Translations under genes and position numbers: made by a program | Notes under the pieces: generated by a model | What the model was told of the DNA's origin: nothing | Database searches by the model: none | The model's input: the letters and a program-made list of their open reading frames with translations, nothing else | DNA from: Verrucomicrobia bacterium S94 | GTDB lineage: Bacteria > Verrucomicrobiota > Kiritimatiellia > Kiritimatiellales > Pontiellaceae | Reading direction: 5' to 3' | Assembly: GCA_004299845.1 (NCBI GenBank) | Contig: CP036201.1 | Coordinates: forward strand, 2,604,001 to 2,668,000 | DNA: 64,000 nucleotides | Part shown: positions 42,441 through 52,581 of the stretch, piece by piece | Layout: every line of letters starts with the position of its first letter | Position numbering within the stretch: the stretch's first letter is position 1

Positions 42441-43840
42441 AACAGATACTATCCGTAATAACCGCGTCCTCCGCACTGCTGCTCACCTCCTGTGTTTCTC
42501 TTGAACCGCAGCGTGAAAATGATCTGCTGAAGGAACAGACGCCTGAGCAGTTCAAAAACCCCTCCGGCCAGGCCGCTCTGCAAACCAGATGGTGGGAAGC
42601 CTTCGGCTCCGATCAGCTGAACCGGCTGATGGACGAAGCTTTTTCCGGAAACCTGAGTCTGGAACAGGCCTATGCCCGCCTCGAACAGGCCGCAGCCACG
42701 GCCCGTAAAAGCGGCGCTGACGGAAAAATCCAGCTCGACGGCAGTGCATCGGCCTCCTCCAGTTATACCTCCAACTACAATGATACCCAGAGCAGTCGCA
42801 CCACCCCCGACTATTCAATGGGCCTGTATGCCAGTTATGAACTCGACCTCTGGGGCCGGCTGAAATCCACCGAACGCGCATCGCTTGCCGATTTTGAAGC
42901 CACTAAATTTGATCTGCAGTCGGTCGGCATGACCCTTTCGGCCGAACTTGCCACCGCCTATTTCTCCTGGCTGGCGCAAAATGAAATTCTGGCGCTCTAC
43001 GAAAGCCAGCTGGAATCCAATCGCAATAAACTCGCCGCGATTGAGCGCCGCTACCAGACCGGACAGTCCACCCTGCTTGATGTACTGCAGCAGCGGCAGC
43101 TGGTAGCTTCTTCCGAAGCCAAAATCCCGCCGACGCATGCCCTTATTCAAACCTCGGAAAATCAGATTGCCGTGCTCATCGGTAAAATTCCGGGAACCGA
43201 CCTTCGACTGGAAGCCGAAGAGCTGCCTGCCCTCCCTCCCCAACCGGCAGCCGGGCTTCCAGTCAACCTTCTTGAAAACCGGCCCGACATACAGGCTGCG
43301 CGCCTGCAGCTTGAATCCGCCGACTGGTCGGTCGGTGCCGCCCGGGCGGCGCGGCTCCCCTCGATTTCTCTCACCGGCAATATCACCACAGGCGGGGATG
43401 ACGTAGAGGATCTGTTCGATGACTGGGCCTCGAACCTCGCCGCAAGTCTGCTGGCTCCGCTGCTGGATGGCGGAGCACGCAGGGCTGAAGTTGAGCGGAC
43501 TGAAGCCGTATCCCGCGAACGTATTGCGGCTTACCGCCTTGCGGTTCTCGAAGCCATTCAGGAAACGGAAAATGCGCTCTCCGATGAACAGCATCAGGCC
43601 GCCTATGTGGAAGCCATTGCCAAGCAGTATGCCGCCGCTCAGAAAAGTGAAACGGAATCGATCCGCCGCTACCAGCGAGGCGTCCTGCCCTTCCTTGACG
43701 CTCTTACCGCTGTTGTTTCGCGCGAATCACTTGAGATCACCCACGTACAGGCCCGGATGGATCTGCTCAGTGATCGTATTCAACTTTACCGCTCCCTCGG
43801 GGGCGACTGGTCATTTATCCTGGAGAATGAATATGAATAA
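42437..43840 (+). CDS. Outer-membrane efflux lipoprotein (NodT/OprM type)
   Basis: A 467-residue TolC-like channel with lipid Cys19 in LLTSC. WWEAFGSDQLNRLMDEAFSG, SYELDLWGRLKSTERAS, ENRPDIQAARLQLESADW and the long helical repeats are characteristic of the RND outer-membrane factor family. It forms the outer-membrane duct for the membrane-fusion and RND proteins encoded next. Confidence 0.93.
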   Translation: MKQILSVITASSALLLTSCVSLEPQRENDLLKEQTPEQFKNPSGQAALQTRWWEAFGSDQLNRLMDEAFSGNLSLEQAYARLEQAAATARKSGADGKIQLDGSASASSSYTSNYNDTQSSRTTPDYSMGLYASYELDLWGRLKSTERASLADFEATKFDLQSVGMTLSAELATAYFSWLAQNEILALYESQLESNRNKLAAIERRYQTGQSTLLDVLQQRQLVASSEAKIPPTHALIQTSENQIAVLIGKIPGTDLRLEAEELPALPPQPAAGLPVNLLENRPDIQAARLQLESADWSVGAARAARLPSISLTGNITTGGDDVEDLFDDWASNLAASLLAPLLDGGARRAEVERTEAVSRERIAAYRLAVLEAIQETENALSDEQHQAAYVEAIAKQYAAAQKSETESIRRYQRGVLPFLDALTAVVSRESLEITHVQARMDLLSDRIQLYRSLGGDWSFILENEYE

Positions 43841-45038
43841 AGGAACCAAACGTCTTGTCTCAACCGCACTCGGTCTGCTTTTCCTAGCCATCGGACTTTC
43901 CATAGCAGCCTATTTTATCAAAAGTAAACCCGAAGCCAAACGCCGACGCTCAATGTCGTCGATGATTCCCGTGGTTGAAACGGTCAAACTGGGAACCGGT
44001 TCACATATACACCGCGTGGAATGCCTAGGTACCGTTATCGCTGACAAACGTGCGGCACTGCAACCCGAAGTGACCGGCCGCATTACCCGTGTGAATCCCG
44101 GTCTGGTCGCCGGCGGACTGGTGAAAAAGGGAGAAGTCCTCATTGAGATCGAGGATACCGACTACCGTCTGGCCCTCGCCGCAGCCGAAGCCGATCTGCT
44201 CACCGCGCAAAGCAGCTATCGTATTGAAGAAGGTCAGCAGGATGTGGTTCGTCATGAACTGGAACTGATGGGTAGTGATGAGGATGATTCCTACCGCGAC
44301 CTGATGCTCCGCGAACCTCAGCTCAAAGCGGCCGAAGCTGCAGTAAAAACAGCAGAACTTGCTGTTGAATCAGCTAAACTAGACCTGGCCCGCACCAAAA
44401 TCAGAGCCCCGTTCGATGCGGTTGTTATTTCCGAAACAGCAGATATCGGCGATTATGCTCAGACGTCATCCGTGCTGGTCGAACTCGCTGCCATTGACCG
44501 CTTCTATATCCAGTCGTCTGTTCCTTTAAGTGCTCTGACTCCCCTGCCTGCACTGGGAACCAAAACCTATCCCGCAGAGTTAACGCTTGCTGACGGATCC
44601 ACCCGCCCGGCACAAACCTATAAACTGCTTCCTTCCTTAACGGAAACCGGTCGCATGGCCCGTATCCTTCTGATGGCGGATGCTCCCTATGGCGGCGATG
44701 GCCGTCCTATGCTGCTCAATGAATATGTTCGCGTCCGCATCCAGGGGGAAGTCGTAAAAGACGCCATACTGCTGCCCCGGAAATATCTGCGCGACGGCAA
44801 CGTCATCTGGACCATTGATACCGAAAACAAACTGCGTATTCTCCAGGCGGAGGTTATTGACGGCTACACCGATGAAGTTCTGGTTCGGGTTGACGGACCA
44901 TCAACACTCGAAATTGTTACAACCGATCTTCCCGCTGCGGTAGACGGCATGCAGCTCCGTCATACAGGCGAATCGATGCCCGGGCAGCAACCCTCCGGGA
45001 ACCCGGAAGAATCTGCAGCGCCGAAACCGGAAAAATAA
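43833..45038 (+). CDS. Membrane-fusion protein of an RND efflux pump
   Basis: A 401-residue periplasmic adaptor. One N-terminal membrane helix (about 8-29) is followed by the lipoyl halves (ALQPEVTGRITRVNPG and KIRAPFDAVVISETADIGD) around an alpha-hairpin, then beta-barrel and proximal domains. The ATG at 43833 is six bases past GGAGA and overlaps the previous gene by 8 bp. The tail is Pro/Glu-rich. Confidence 0.92.
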   Translation: MNKGTKRLVSTALGLLFLAIGLSIAAYFIKSKPEAKRRRSMSSMIPVVETVKLGTGSHIHRVECLGTVIADKRAALQPEVTGRITRVNPGLVAGGLVKKGEVLIEIEDTDYRLALAAAEADLLTAQSSYRIEEGQQDVVRHELELMGSDEDDSYRDLMLREPQLKAAEAAVKTAELAVESAKLDLARTKIRAPFDAVVISETADIGDYAQTSSVLVELAAIDRFYIQSSVPLSALTPLPALGTKTYPAELTLADGSTRPAQTYKLLPSLTETGRMARILLMADAPYGGDGRPMLLNEYVRVRIQGEVVKDAILLPRKYLRDGNVIWTIDTENKLRILQAEVIDGYTDEVLVRVDGPSTLEIVTTDLPAAVDGMQLRHTGESMPGQQPSGNPEESAAPKPEK

Positions 45039-45085
45039 TCTGACGCTTAACCCCCGCACTTCTAAATTTCTAATGGGTATACACC

Positions 45086-48000
45086 ATGAATAACATGCTG
45101 GATAAATTTAAAGGGCCGATCGCCTGGATGGTCAAGAATCCGGTTGCATCCAACCTCCTGATGCTTCTCTGTCTCTTAGGCGGCTATGCAACATTCACGA
45201 CCCTCAAGCAGGAAGTTTTCCCTAATCTGACGGCCGACTCGGTCTCTATTGTTGTCACCTATCCCGGTGGAACTCCGGAAGAAATGGAGCAGAGCGTCTG
45301 CCTCGCGGCAGAAGAGGCCGTCCGGTCGCTGGAAGGAATCGAAGAGGTTACCTCAACCGCCAGCGAAGGATCCGCCAGTATTGTTGCTGAACTTATTGAG
45401 GGCGTTGACCGCATTAAGGTTTATCAGGATATCAAAAGCGAAATCGACCGTATCACCACCTTCCCCGATGGAGCGGAAGAACCGATTGTATCGCTCTCAA
45501 CCCGCAAGCGCGATGCCATGACCCTGATCCTTTACGGAAACGTCTCGGATACCACACTGCGCAATCTGGCGGAACAGGTCCGGGACCGCCTGCTCCAGAC
45601 CGAACATATTACGCAGGTCGATTTAACCGGAACCCGCGACCTGGAAATCAGCATTGAAGTCTCCCAGGACAAACTTCGAGAATACGGTCTCTCTCATCAG
45701 TCGCTTGCCTCCTCCATTAATACGCAGTCGCGCGAAATCTCCGGCGGCGGAATTAAGACGGAAAGCGGCGAAACCCTGCTGCGTATGCAGGAACGCCGCA
45801 ACTACGGCCCGGAATTTGCCCAGGCTCCGGTACTCGCAACCGAAGACGGAACCACGCTGCAACTCGGCGAAATTGCCGATGTGATCGACGGATTCGAGGA
45901 TACAGACGAGTTTGCATCGTATAACGGACAACCGGCCATCATGCTTGAAATCTATCGCGTTGGCGACCAGACCCCGACTCAGATCTCCCGGACGGTCGAG
46001 GAACTGCTGCCGCAGCTCAAAGAACAGCTGCCTGATGGGATCGGCATTGATATTCTCGATGATAAGACCGAGGTATTTTCGCAACGTGCCGATCTGCTGC
46101 TGCGCAACGGTGCACTCGGGTTGCTGCTGGTCCTCTTTGTTCTGGGTATTTTTCTGGAAATGCGTCTGGCCCTCTGGGTGGCTATGGGGATTCCGATCTC
46201 TTTTCTCGGGGCTATGCTGCTGATGCCGGTCACGGGACTGTCCATCAACATGATCACCATGTTTGCTTTTATCGTATCGCTCGGCATCGTGGTTGACGAC
46301 GCCATCGTCGTCGGTGAAAACGTCTACCATTATCAGCAGGAAGGCCACGAACCCCACGAAGCTTCCATCCTCGGTGCCCGGGAAGTCTGCTCTCCGGTTG
46401 GATTCAGTATCCTCACCAATATTGTAGCCTTCATTCCGCTGGCTTTAATGCCGGGTATGATGGGTCGTGTGATCGGCATGCTGCCGATTGTAGTTATTGC
46501 GGTATTCACCATTTCCTGGCTGGAAAGTCTATACGTCCTCCCTTCGCATCTGAGTCATGGCCGGAAAAAAGAACCGCAGGGACTTTTCGGTTCCATCCAC
46601 CACCTGCAGCAGCGTTTCAGCAATGCCTTCAGCCACTGGGTGCGCACCAAATACGGCCCTTTCCTGGATTTCTGTCTGTCACATCGCTACGTCGTTATTT
46701 CGGCATCTCTCGCCATCCTCTTTATTGTAGGCGGATATTGGCTCAGCGGCCGCATGGGTTTCGCGATGTTCACGACCGTCGAATCTGATTTTGCCATCGC
46801 CTCGGCCACGCTGCCCTACGGAGCGCCGGTGGCGAAAACCGAAGCCGTTGCCGACCGTCTGGTGAAAGGAGCTCAGAAAACCCTGGAAGAAACCGGACAT
46901 CCGGAACTGGTGGAAGGTATCTTTGCCCGGATCGGCAACAGCGGGTCCCACACCTGCCAGGTCCGCGTTTATCTGGCCGACCCCGAAATCCGTGATGAAA
47001 TTATGGGCACCGAAGCCTTTGTACAGGCCTGGCGTAAAAACGTCGGCGAAATTCCCGGGGTCCGTTTCATCCGTTACGCCTCCGACCAGGGTGGACCGGG
47101 CAGTGGGCCGGCGCTGGAAATCGAACTGCGCCACAGCAATATCCGAACGCTGGAAAATGCAGCACGTGCGCTGGCCGGGGAACTCGAAAATTATCCGCTC
47201 GTGCAGGACATCAATGACGGCGTTGAAGAAGGAAAAACCCAGTTCGACTTCACCCTTAAACCCGAAGCCATCAGCCTCGGTCTTTCCGCCAGTGATATCG
47301 GCGGCCAGATCCGCGCGGCTTTCGAGGGTACCGAAGTGCTTCGCCAGCAGCGCGGACGTAATGAGGTAAAGGTTAAAGTCCGTCTGCCGCTGGAAGAACG
47401 GACCCGTATGTATAACTTTGAAAAATTCATCCTTAAAACGCCGGACGGCGGAGAAGTCATGCTCTCCGATGTGGTGAATACCGAAATCGGAAAATCCTAC
47501 ACCACCATCAACCGTCGCGATGGAATGCGCACCATCACCCTTACCGCCGATGTGCGTCCCAAATCCAAAGCGGGCGAAGTGATGACCAAACTGGACAACG
47601 ATTATTTCCCGAAACTGCAGAATCAGTTCCCCGGGCTGGATTACAGTTATGAAGGCCGCACCGCCGATCAGCGCGACAGCTTTGGCAGCATGGCCATCAC
47701 GATTCCGCTCGTTCTGCTTGCCATCTACGCCCTGCTCGCCATTCCGTTTAGAAGTTACTCCCAGCCGCTTATCGTGATGGTTTCCATCCCGTTCGGCATC
47801 ATCGGCGCCGTTCTCGGACATCTGATGCTCGGTTATGAAATGACGATGATGGGGGTCATCGGTATGCTCGCGCTCTCGGGCGTGGTGGTCAACGATGCCT
47901 TGGTACTGATCAGCTTTGCTAACGAACGCAGACAGCATCACGACACCACACACGATGCCGTAGTTTCGGCCGGCATCCAGCGCTTCCGTCCGATTCTGCT

Positions 48001-48202
48001 GACCACTCTCACCACTTTCGGCGGATTGGCCCCGATGATTCTCGAAACTTCACGGCAGGCTAAATTCCTGATTCCGATGGCCATCTCGCTCGGCTTCGGT
48101 ATCCTCTTCGCAACCTTCATCGCACTGTTGATTGTACCCTGTCTCTATATGGTGATCGACGACTGCGGTTCACTTAGACGCAGATTAACGGGCGCCTCAT
48201 GA
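45086..48202 (+). CDS. RND efflux transporter (AcrB/HAE family)
   Basis: A 1038-residue inner-membrane pump with the two-fold repeat of helices and porter domains. TYPGGTPEEMEQSV is the first porter motif. FIVSLGIVVDDAIVVGENV carries the Asp-Asp proton-relay pair in helix 4, and ALSGVVVNDALVLISFANE is its counterpart in the second half. It completes the tripartite pump with the two upstream genes. The stop overlaps the MATE gene (ATGA). Confidence 0.95.
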   Translation: MNNMLDKFKGPIAWMVKNPVASNLLMLLCLLGGYATFTTLKQEVFPNLTADSVSIVVTYPGGTPEEMEQSVCLAAEEAVRSLEGIEEVTSTASEGSASIVAELIEGVDRIKVYQDIKSEIDRITTFPDGAEEPIVSLSTRKRDAMTLILYGNVSDTTLRNLAEQVRDRLLQTEHITQVDLTGTRDLEISIEVSQDKLREYGLSHQSLASSINTQSREISGGGIKTESGETLLRMQERRNYGPEFAQAPVLATEDGTTLQLGEIADVIDGFEDTDEFASYNGQPAIMLEIYRVGDQTPTQISRTVEELLPQLKEQLPDGIGIDILDDKTEVFSQRADLLLRNGALGLLLVLFVLGIFLEMRLALWVAMGIPISFLGAMLLMPVTGLSINMITMFAFIVSLGIVVDDAIVVGENVYHYQQEGHEPHEASILGAREVCSPVGFSILTNIVAFIPLALMPGMMGRVIGMLPIVVIAVFTISWLESLYVLPSHLSHGRKKEPQGLFGSIHHLQQRFSNAFSHWVRTKYGPFLDFCLSHRYVVISASLAILFIVGGYWLSGRMGFAMFTTVESDFAIASATLPYGAPVAKTEAVADRLVKGAQKTLEETGHPELVEGIFARIGNSGSHTCQVRVYLADPEIRDEIMGTEAFVQAWRKNVGEIPGVRFIRYASDQGGPGSGPALEIELRHSNIRTLENAARALAGELENYPLVQDINDGVEEGKTQFDFTLKPEAISLGLSASDIGGQIRAAFEGTEVLRQQRGRNEVKVKVRLPLEERTRMYNFEKFILKTPDGGEVMLSDVVNTEIGKSYTTINRRDGMRTITLTADVRPKSKAGEVMTKLDNDYFPKLQNQFPGLDYSYEGRTADQRDSFGSMAITIPLVLLAIYALLAIPFRSYSQPLIVMVSIPFGIIGAVLGHLMLGYEMTMMGVIGMLALSGVVVNDALVLISFANERRQHHDTTHDAVVSAGIQRFRPILLTTLTTFGGLAPMILETSRQAKFLIPMAISLGFGILFATFIALLIVPCLYMVIDDCGSLRRRLTGAS

Positions 48203-49551
48203 GCAAACTTCTCGAAGGATCTGTTGCAGGACATATGACCCGGCTCGCCCTCCCCGGTGTAGCCGGGGCTTTTGCAATGATGGTGTTCAACCTCACGGAC
48301 ACCTATTTTGTTTCCCGCCTGGGCACTGAAGAACTCGCAGCCATGGGCTTTACTTTTGCGGTGGTCATGATCGTCGGAGCCCTGGCCATCGGCTTTTCAG
48401 CCGGTGCCGCCTCGATTATTTCACGCGCACTCGGCGCAAAAAATATACCGCTCGCACGCCGGACAACCGCCGACGGACTGGTGCTGACCATCCTCGGTAC
48501 GGTATTCGTCAGCCTGCTGGGCTATTTCACCATCACCCCGCTCTTCTCCATGCTCGGTGCTGAAGGTCACGTGCTTGAACTGGTGCGCGGCTACATGCAG
48601 ATCTGGTATATCGGTGCCGTCTTCGCCATCCTTCCACCCGTCTCAGACGGATGCCTCCGCGCCGCCGGTGATATGGTACGGCCGGTAATCGTTATGATCG
48701 CCTGCGCTGCTCTCAACGTTATCCTCGACCCGATTTTCATTTTCGGCTGGGGTCCTATTCCGGAGCTCGGCATAAAAGGTGCTGCCCTGGCCACCGTAAT
48801 CTCCCGCGGTCTGGGCGCATCCGCCTCCCTGCTCATCCTGCATTTCAAGCACCGTCTCATCGACTGGAGCCGACCTCATCTGCGGCAGGCGCTCAACTCC
48901 TGGAAAGCGATTATCCAGCTGGGGATTCCCGCAGCCCTCACCCAGGCACTCACACCGGTTGCCCAGGGCTTCTACATCCGCCTGGCGGCCGGAGTCGGCG
49001 GCGTAAAGGCCGTGGCCGCCATGGCCACCGGCACCCGTGTCGAAACCATTGTGTTCATCATCTCCATGGCCTACTCCATGGCCATCGTCCCCTTTGTCGG
49101 GCAGAACTTCGGGGCCAACGCGCATGACCGCGTCCAGGACGCCCGTCGACTCAGCACCCGCTTTGCCGTTATGTACTCAGGCATCACGTTCCTCCTGCTC
49201 ATCGTCGGTGCCCGGTGGGTTACCGGGCGTTTCAGCAATGATCCGACCGTGCTGCAACTGAGCATAACCTACCTGTTTATCGCCGCCCTCGGTCATGCCG
49301 GCCTGCACACCACCACCTGGCTCAGCCAGATACTGAACGTAATAGGAAAACCCCGGCCTGTAATGGAAGTCAACCTCACCCGCGTCTTCATCCTTATCAT
49401 GCCGCTCTGCTTCCTCGGCAGCCGCTATTTCGGCTTCACGGGCCTCGTGGCCGGTCTGGCCCTCGCCAATCTACTCTCGGGCACACATGCCTATTTCACC
49501 ACCCGCGCACAGCTTAAAACCTCCAGCTGTCCCGAATTTGTACCACGCTGA
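48199..49551 (+). CDS. MATE-family efflux transporter (in RND operon)
   Basis: A 450-residue, 12-helix protein. GVAGAFAMMVFNLTDTYFVSRLG and SIAAGAASIISRALGAKN-like stretches are typical MATE (the second reads SAGAASIISRALGAKN here). It is joined by a 4-bp overlap to the RND pump gene, an uncommon operon partner. Two export routes under one TetR suggest a shared substrate class. Confidence 0.92.
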   Translation: MSKLLEGSVAGHMTRLALPGVAGAFAMMVFNLTDTYFVSRLGTEELAAMGFTFAVVMIVGALAIGFSAGAASIISRALGAKNIPLARRTTADGLVLTILGTVFVSLLGYFTITPLFSMLGAEGHVLELVRGYMQIWYIGAVFAILPPVSDGCLRAAGDMVRPVIVMIACAALNVILDPIFIFGWGPIPELGIKGAALATVISRGLGASASLLILHFKHRLIDWSRPHLRQALNSWKAIIQLGIPAALTQALTPVAQGFYIRLAAGVGGVKAVAAMATGTRVETIVFIISMAYSMAIVPFVGQNFGANAHDRVQDARRLSTRFAVMYSGITFLLLIVGARWVTGRFSNDPTVLQLSITYLFIAALGHAGLHTTTWLSQILNVIGKPRPVMEVNLTRVFILIMPLCFLGSRYFGFTGLVAGLALANLLSGTHAYFTTRAQLKTSSCPEFVPR

Positions 49552-49629
49552 ATCGCGTTATGAGTGCTTCCTATTTGCTGTAATCTCTGAAAATATCGCC
49601 CTTGTAAATTTACAATATTAGGAATTCCT

Positions 49630-51867
49630 ATGGGCGAACACATCGAAAAGCAGGGATATTCATTCGGCACATTCAAAGGAGTCTATACGCCAAGCGTACT
49701 GACGATTTTCGGTGTCATCATGTACCTGCGCTTTGGCTGGGTACTGGGCAACGTCGGTCTGTTCGGCACCCTGCTGATTGTCACCATAGCCACTCTCATT
49801 ACTTTTCTGACCGGACTCTCCATTTCCGCCATGGCCACCAATATGAAGGTGGGGGGCGGCGGCGCGTATTATATTATCTCCCGCTCCCTCGGACTTGAGG
49901 CTGGCGCAGCAATCGGACTGCCGCTTTTCTTTGCACGGGCCATCGGCGTCGCCTTCTACATCGCCGGCTGCACCGAGGCTGTCATGTTCTACACCGGCAA
50001 TCCACTCGCCCAATGGGGGATTGATCCGGCCATGACCGCCAAAATACTTTCCGCCGGCACACTGATCGCCCTTACAGCCCTGGCCTATTTTTCGGCCGAC
50101 CTCGCACTGAAAGTTCAATTCCTCATCTTTGCAGCCATTGCTCTTTCTCTGGTTTCATTTTTTATGGGGAATCCCTCCCCTGAAATACTCTCCGTTCCTG
50201 CCGATGCCGTTATTCCAGACAAAGTCGGTTTCTGGGTGGTCTTTGCAGTGTTCTTCCCGGCTGTAACAGGAATAGAAGCCGGCCTAGGTTTATCCGGCGA
50301 CCTGAAAAACCCGGCAAAATCGCTTCCTTTGGGCACACTGCTGGCTATTGGAACCGGGTATCTCGTCTATATGATCATGCCGATCTTCCTCAATACAAAA
50401 GTGCACAACCCGGACCTGTTGCTGATCGACTCCAACATTATGTCCACCATTTCCTACTGGTGGCCGGCCATTGCCATCGGCGTCTTTGCCGCCTCTGTTT
50501 CCAGTGCTCTCGGCTCCCTGCTCGGGGCCCCGCGTACCTTACAGGCTTTAGCCATCGACCGCATTATTCCCCGGCTGATCGGCAAGGGGTTCGGCAAAGA
50601 CAAAGCCGATCCGCGTATTGCGACCCTCATTTCTTTTGCGGTCGCTCTGGCCGCCGTACTGCTGGGCGATCTGAATGTGATTGCCCCTATTCTCTCCATG
50701 TTTTTCCTGCTCTCCTATGGACTGCTGAATCTCTCGGCCGGTCTGGAAGGACTGATTGAAAGCCCATCCTGGCGCCCGAAACTCAACGTCCCGTGCTGGG
50801 TTTCTCTGCTTGGAGCCGCGCTCTGCTTTGCGGCCATGCTGATGATTGATGCCGGAGCAACCATTATCGCAATACTACTGACTGCCTTTGTTTTTTATCT
50901 GATCAAACGCCGGCATCTGAATGCCCACTGGGCCGACATGCGCTACGGCATTCTCACTCTCCTCGTGCGCTTCGCCATTCACCGGCTCAATAAACTTAAA
51001 CCTGATGAACGAACCTGGCGACCGCAGATTATGGCCTTAAGCGGCTCTCCGAAATCGCGCTGGCACCTTGTTGAACTGGCGCATGCCCTCACACGGCACA
51101 GCAGTGCACTCACCATTGCCAGCATCCTTCCGGTGGAAGACTGGTCCGCTGAAAAAGTCCGTTCCATGGAAGCCTCTATGCAGGAGTATCTCCAGAAACG
51201 GGAAGTCGATGCCATGGTGAAAATCTTCCCTTCGCCCAATATGCTGTCCGGCGCACGGGCACTGGTACGCGCCTACGGCTACGGCCCGCTGACGCCCAAT
51301 ACCATTTTATTGGGCGACACCGAAAACCGTGAAAACTTCACCGAATTTGCGGAACTGATTCAGCTCGTCTACCGTACAGAGCGAAACCTGGTAATGTTGC
51401 GGGAAAACGGATTTGAAGAACCGGAAGATGCCGAGGAAATTCACGTCTGGTGGGGGGGCAACAAAGATAATATCGGCCTGATGCTTACCCTCGCCTACCA
51501 GATTCAGAAAAGTCCGGTCTGGAAAGAATCGAAACTCATCATCAAAACCATTGTGGAAAACGAAGAGGAAAAACCGCCCGCAGAAGAGCGGCTCAAAAAC
51601 TTTATTACCGAACAGCGGATTCCTGCCGAAGCGGACGTCCTGATCAAGAACCGCCCCAGCTTTTATGACATCATCAAACAGTCTTCAGCACAGGCCGGTC
51701 TGCTCTTTATGGGCATGCGGCCGCCACGCAGCGACGAGCCGGATGAAGAATATGGCCGCTACTACGAAAGCCTGATGGCTTCAACCCGGGATATGCCGCC
51801 CACAGCCTTTGTGCTTGCCGCGGAAAAAATCGAATTCCGAGAAGTCATCGGTATTACCTCCGGATGA
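49630..51867 (+). CDS. SLC12-like cation-chloride/amino-acid transporter (APC superfamily)
   Basis: A 745-residue protein with about 12 helices in the first 445 residues and a 300-residue cytoplasmic C-terminal domain. TPSVLTIFGVIMYLRFGWV and GGGGAYYIISRSLG are hallmark SLC12-like motifs. The C-terminal part (MALSGSPKSRWHLVELAHAL) resembles the USP-like regulatory tail of Na-K-Cl cotransporters. Transport of K/Cl or amino acids cannot be told apart here. It has an AGGAA ribosome site and is convergent with gmk. Confidence 0.88.
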   Translation: MGEHIEKQGYSFGTFKGVYTPSVLTIFGVIMYLRFGWVLGNVGLFGTLLIVTIATLITFLTGLSISAMATNMKVGGGGAYYIISRSLGLEAGAAIGLPLFFARAIGVAFYIAGCTEAVMFYTGNPLAQWGIDPAMTAKILSAGTLIALTALAYFSADLALKVQFLIFAAIALSLVSFFMGNPSPEILSVPADAVIPDKVGFWVVFAVFFPAVTGIEAGLGLSGDLKNPAKSLPLGTLLAIGTGYLVYMIMPIFLNTKVHNPDLLLIDSNIMSTISYWWPAIAIGVFAASVSSALGSLLGAPRTLQALAIDRIIPRLIGKGFGKDKADPRIATLISFAVALAAVLLGDLNVIAPILSMFFLLSYGLLNLSAGLEGLIESPSWRPKLNVPCWVSLLGAALCFAAMLMIDAGATIIAILLTAFVFYLIKRRHLNAHWADMRYGILTLLVRFAIHRLNKLKPDERTWRPQIMALSGSPKSRWHLVELAHALTRHSSALTIASILPVEDWSAEKVRSMEASMQEYLQKREVDAMVKIFPSPNMLSGARALVRAYGYGPLTPNTILLGDTENRENFTEFAELIQLVYRTERNLVMLRENGFEEPEDAEEIHVWWGGNKDNIGLMLTLAYQIQKSPVWKESKLIIKTIVENEEEKPPAEERLKNFITEQRIPAEADVLIKNRPSFYDIIKQSSAQAGLLFMGMRPPRSDEPDEEYGRYYESLMASTRDMPPTAFVLAAEKIEFREVIGITSG

Positions 51868-51881
51868 CCCTTTCGTTTCGC

Positions 51882-51905
51882 AAAAAAAGCCGTCGAAGAT
51901 CGGCT
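51882..51905 (-). terminator. Terminator of gmk
   Basis: AGCCG and CGGCU pair around an 8-base loop and are followed by a U run on the minus-strand transcript. The stem is short. Confidence 0.6.
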
Positions 51906-51917
51906 GTGACGACAGAC

Positions 51918-52565
51918 CTAGAACAACCCCATTCCGGTGAGTACGAGAGATTTAAGATCATCGTATGCGGTTTCCAGATCGTCGTTGATGATCTGATGCG
52001 TGTAGTGTTTGGCATAGGCCATTTCACCTTCGGCGGCCGCGAGTCTTTTTTGAATCACTTTTTCCTCATCGGTACCGCGACCGCGCAGCCGTTTTTCCAG
52101 TTCTTCCATCGACGGCGGAGAAATAAAAATATCCGTAAAACCGCGACGAATGGGATGCCGCGGATCCAGTTTTGCCAATGATTCCCGCAACTGGGAAGCA
52201 CCCTGAACATCAATATCCAGCAGGATATGTTTTCCCTCTTCCATTGAATAAAGCACGGTGTCTTCCAGGGTGCCGTAATAATTGCCGTGCACTTTGGCCC
52301 ACTCCAGAAACTCACCGTTTTTGATGCGCTCCTTGAATTCCTTTTTGGAAAGGAAATAGTATTCCACCCCATCCTGCTCTTCACCCCGCGGCGCGCGGGT
52401 GGTGCAGGAAACCGAGTAGACAATTTTCGGAAATTCCTCAACCAGCCGGTCGCACAACGTACTTTTTCCGCAGCCTGAAGGCGCCGAAACCACAATCAGC
52501 AACGGTCGCGATGTGCGGACAGCCGGAGGTTCTTCCTGAATCAATTTGTGCTTACCTTCTTCCAC
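51918..52565 (-). CDS. gmk: Guanylate kinase
   Basis: A 215-residue enzyme that phosphorylates GMP. VVSAPSGCGKSTLCDRL is the P-loop, SCTTRAPRGEEQDGVEYYF binds GMP and HILLDIDVQGA is the Walker B region. The start is taken as GTG at 52565 after AGGAGAAGGAT, because the nearby ATG is out of frame. About 17 residues precede the usual family start, so a later start is possible. It lies 16 bp after yicC, the classic pair. Confidence 0.94.
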   Translation of the reverse strand: MEEGKHKLIQEEPPAVRTSRPLLIVVSAPSGCGKSTLCDRLVEEFPKIVYSVSCTTRAPRGEEQDGVEYYFLSKKEFKERIKNGEFLEWAKVHGNYYGTLEDTVLYSMEEGKHILLDIDVQGASQLRESLAKLDPRHPIRRGFTDIFISPPSMEELEKRLRGRGTDEEKVIQKRLAAAEGEMAYAKHYTHQIINDDLETAYDDLKSLVLTGMGLF

Positions 52566-52581
52566 ATCCTTCTCCTGAATA

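Noticed and set aside
46679-47953. 424-codon open frame antisense to the RND pump gene
   Set aside because: Explained by codon bias of the pump gene on the opposite strand.
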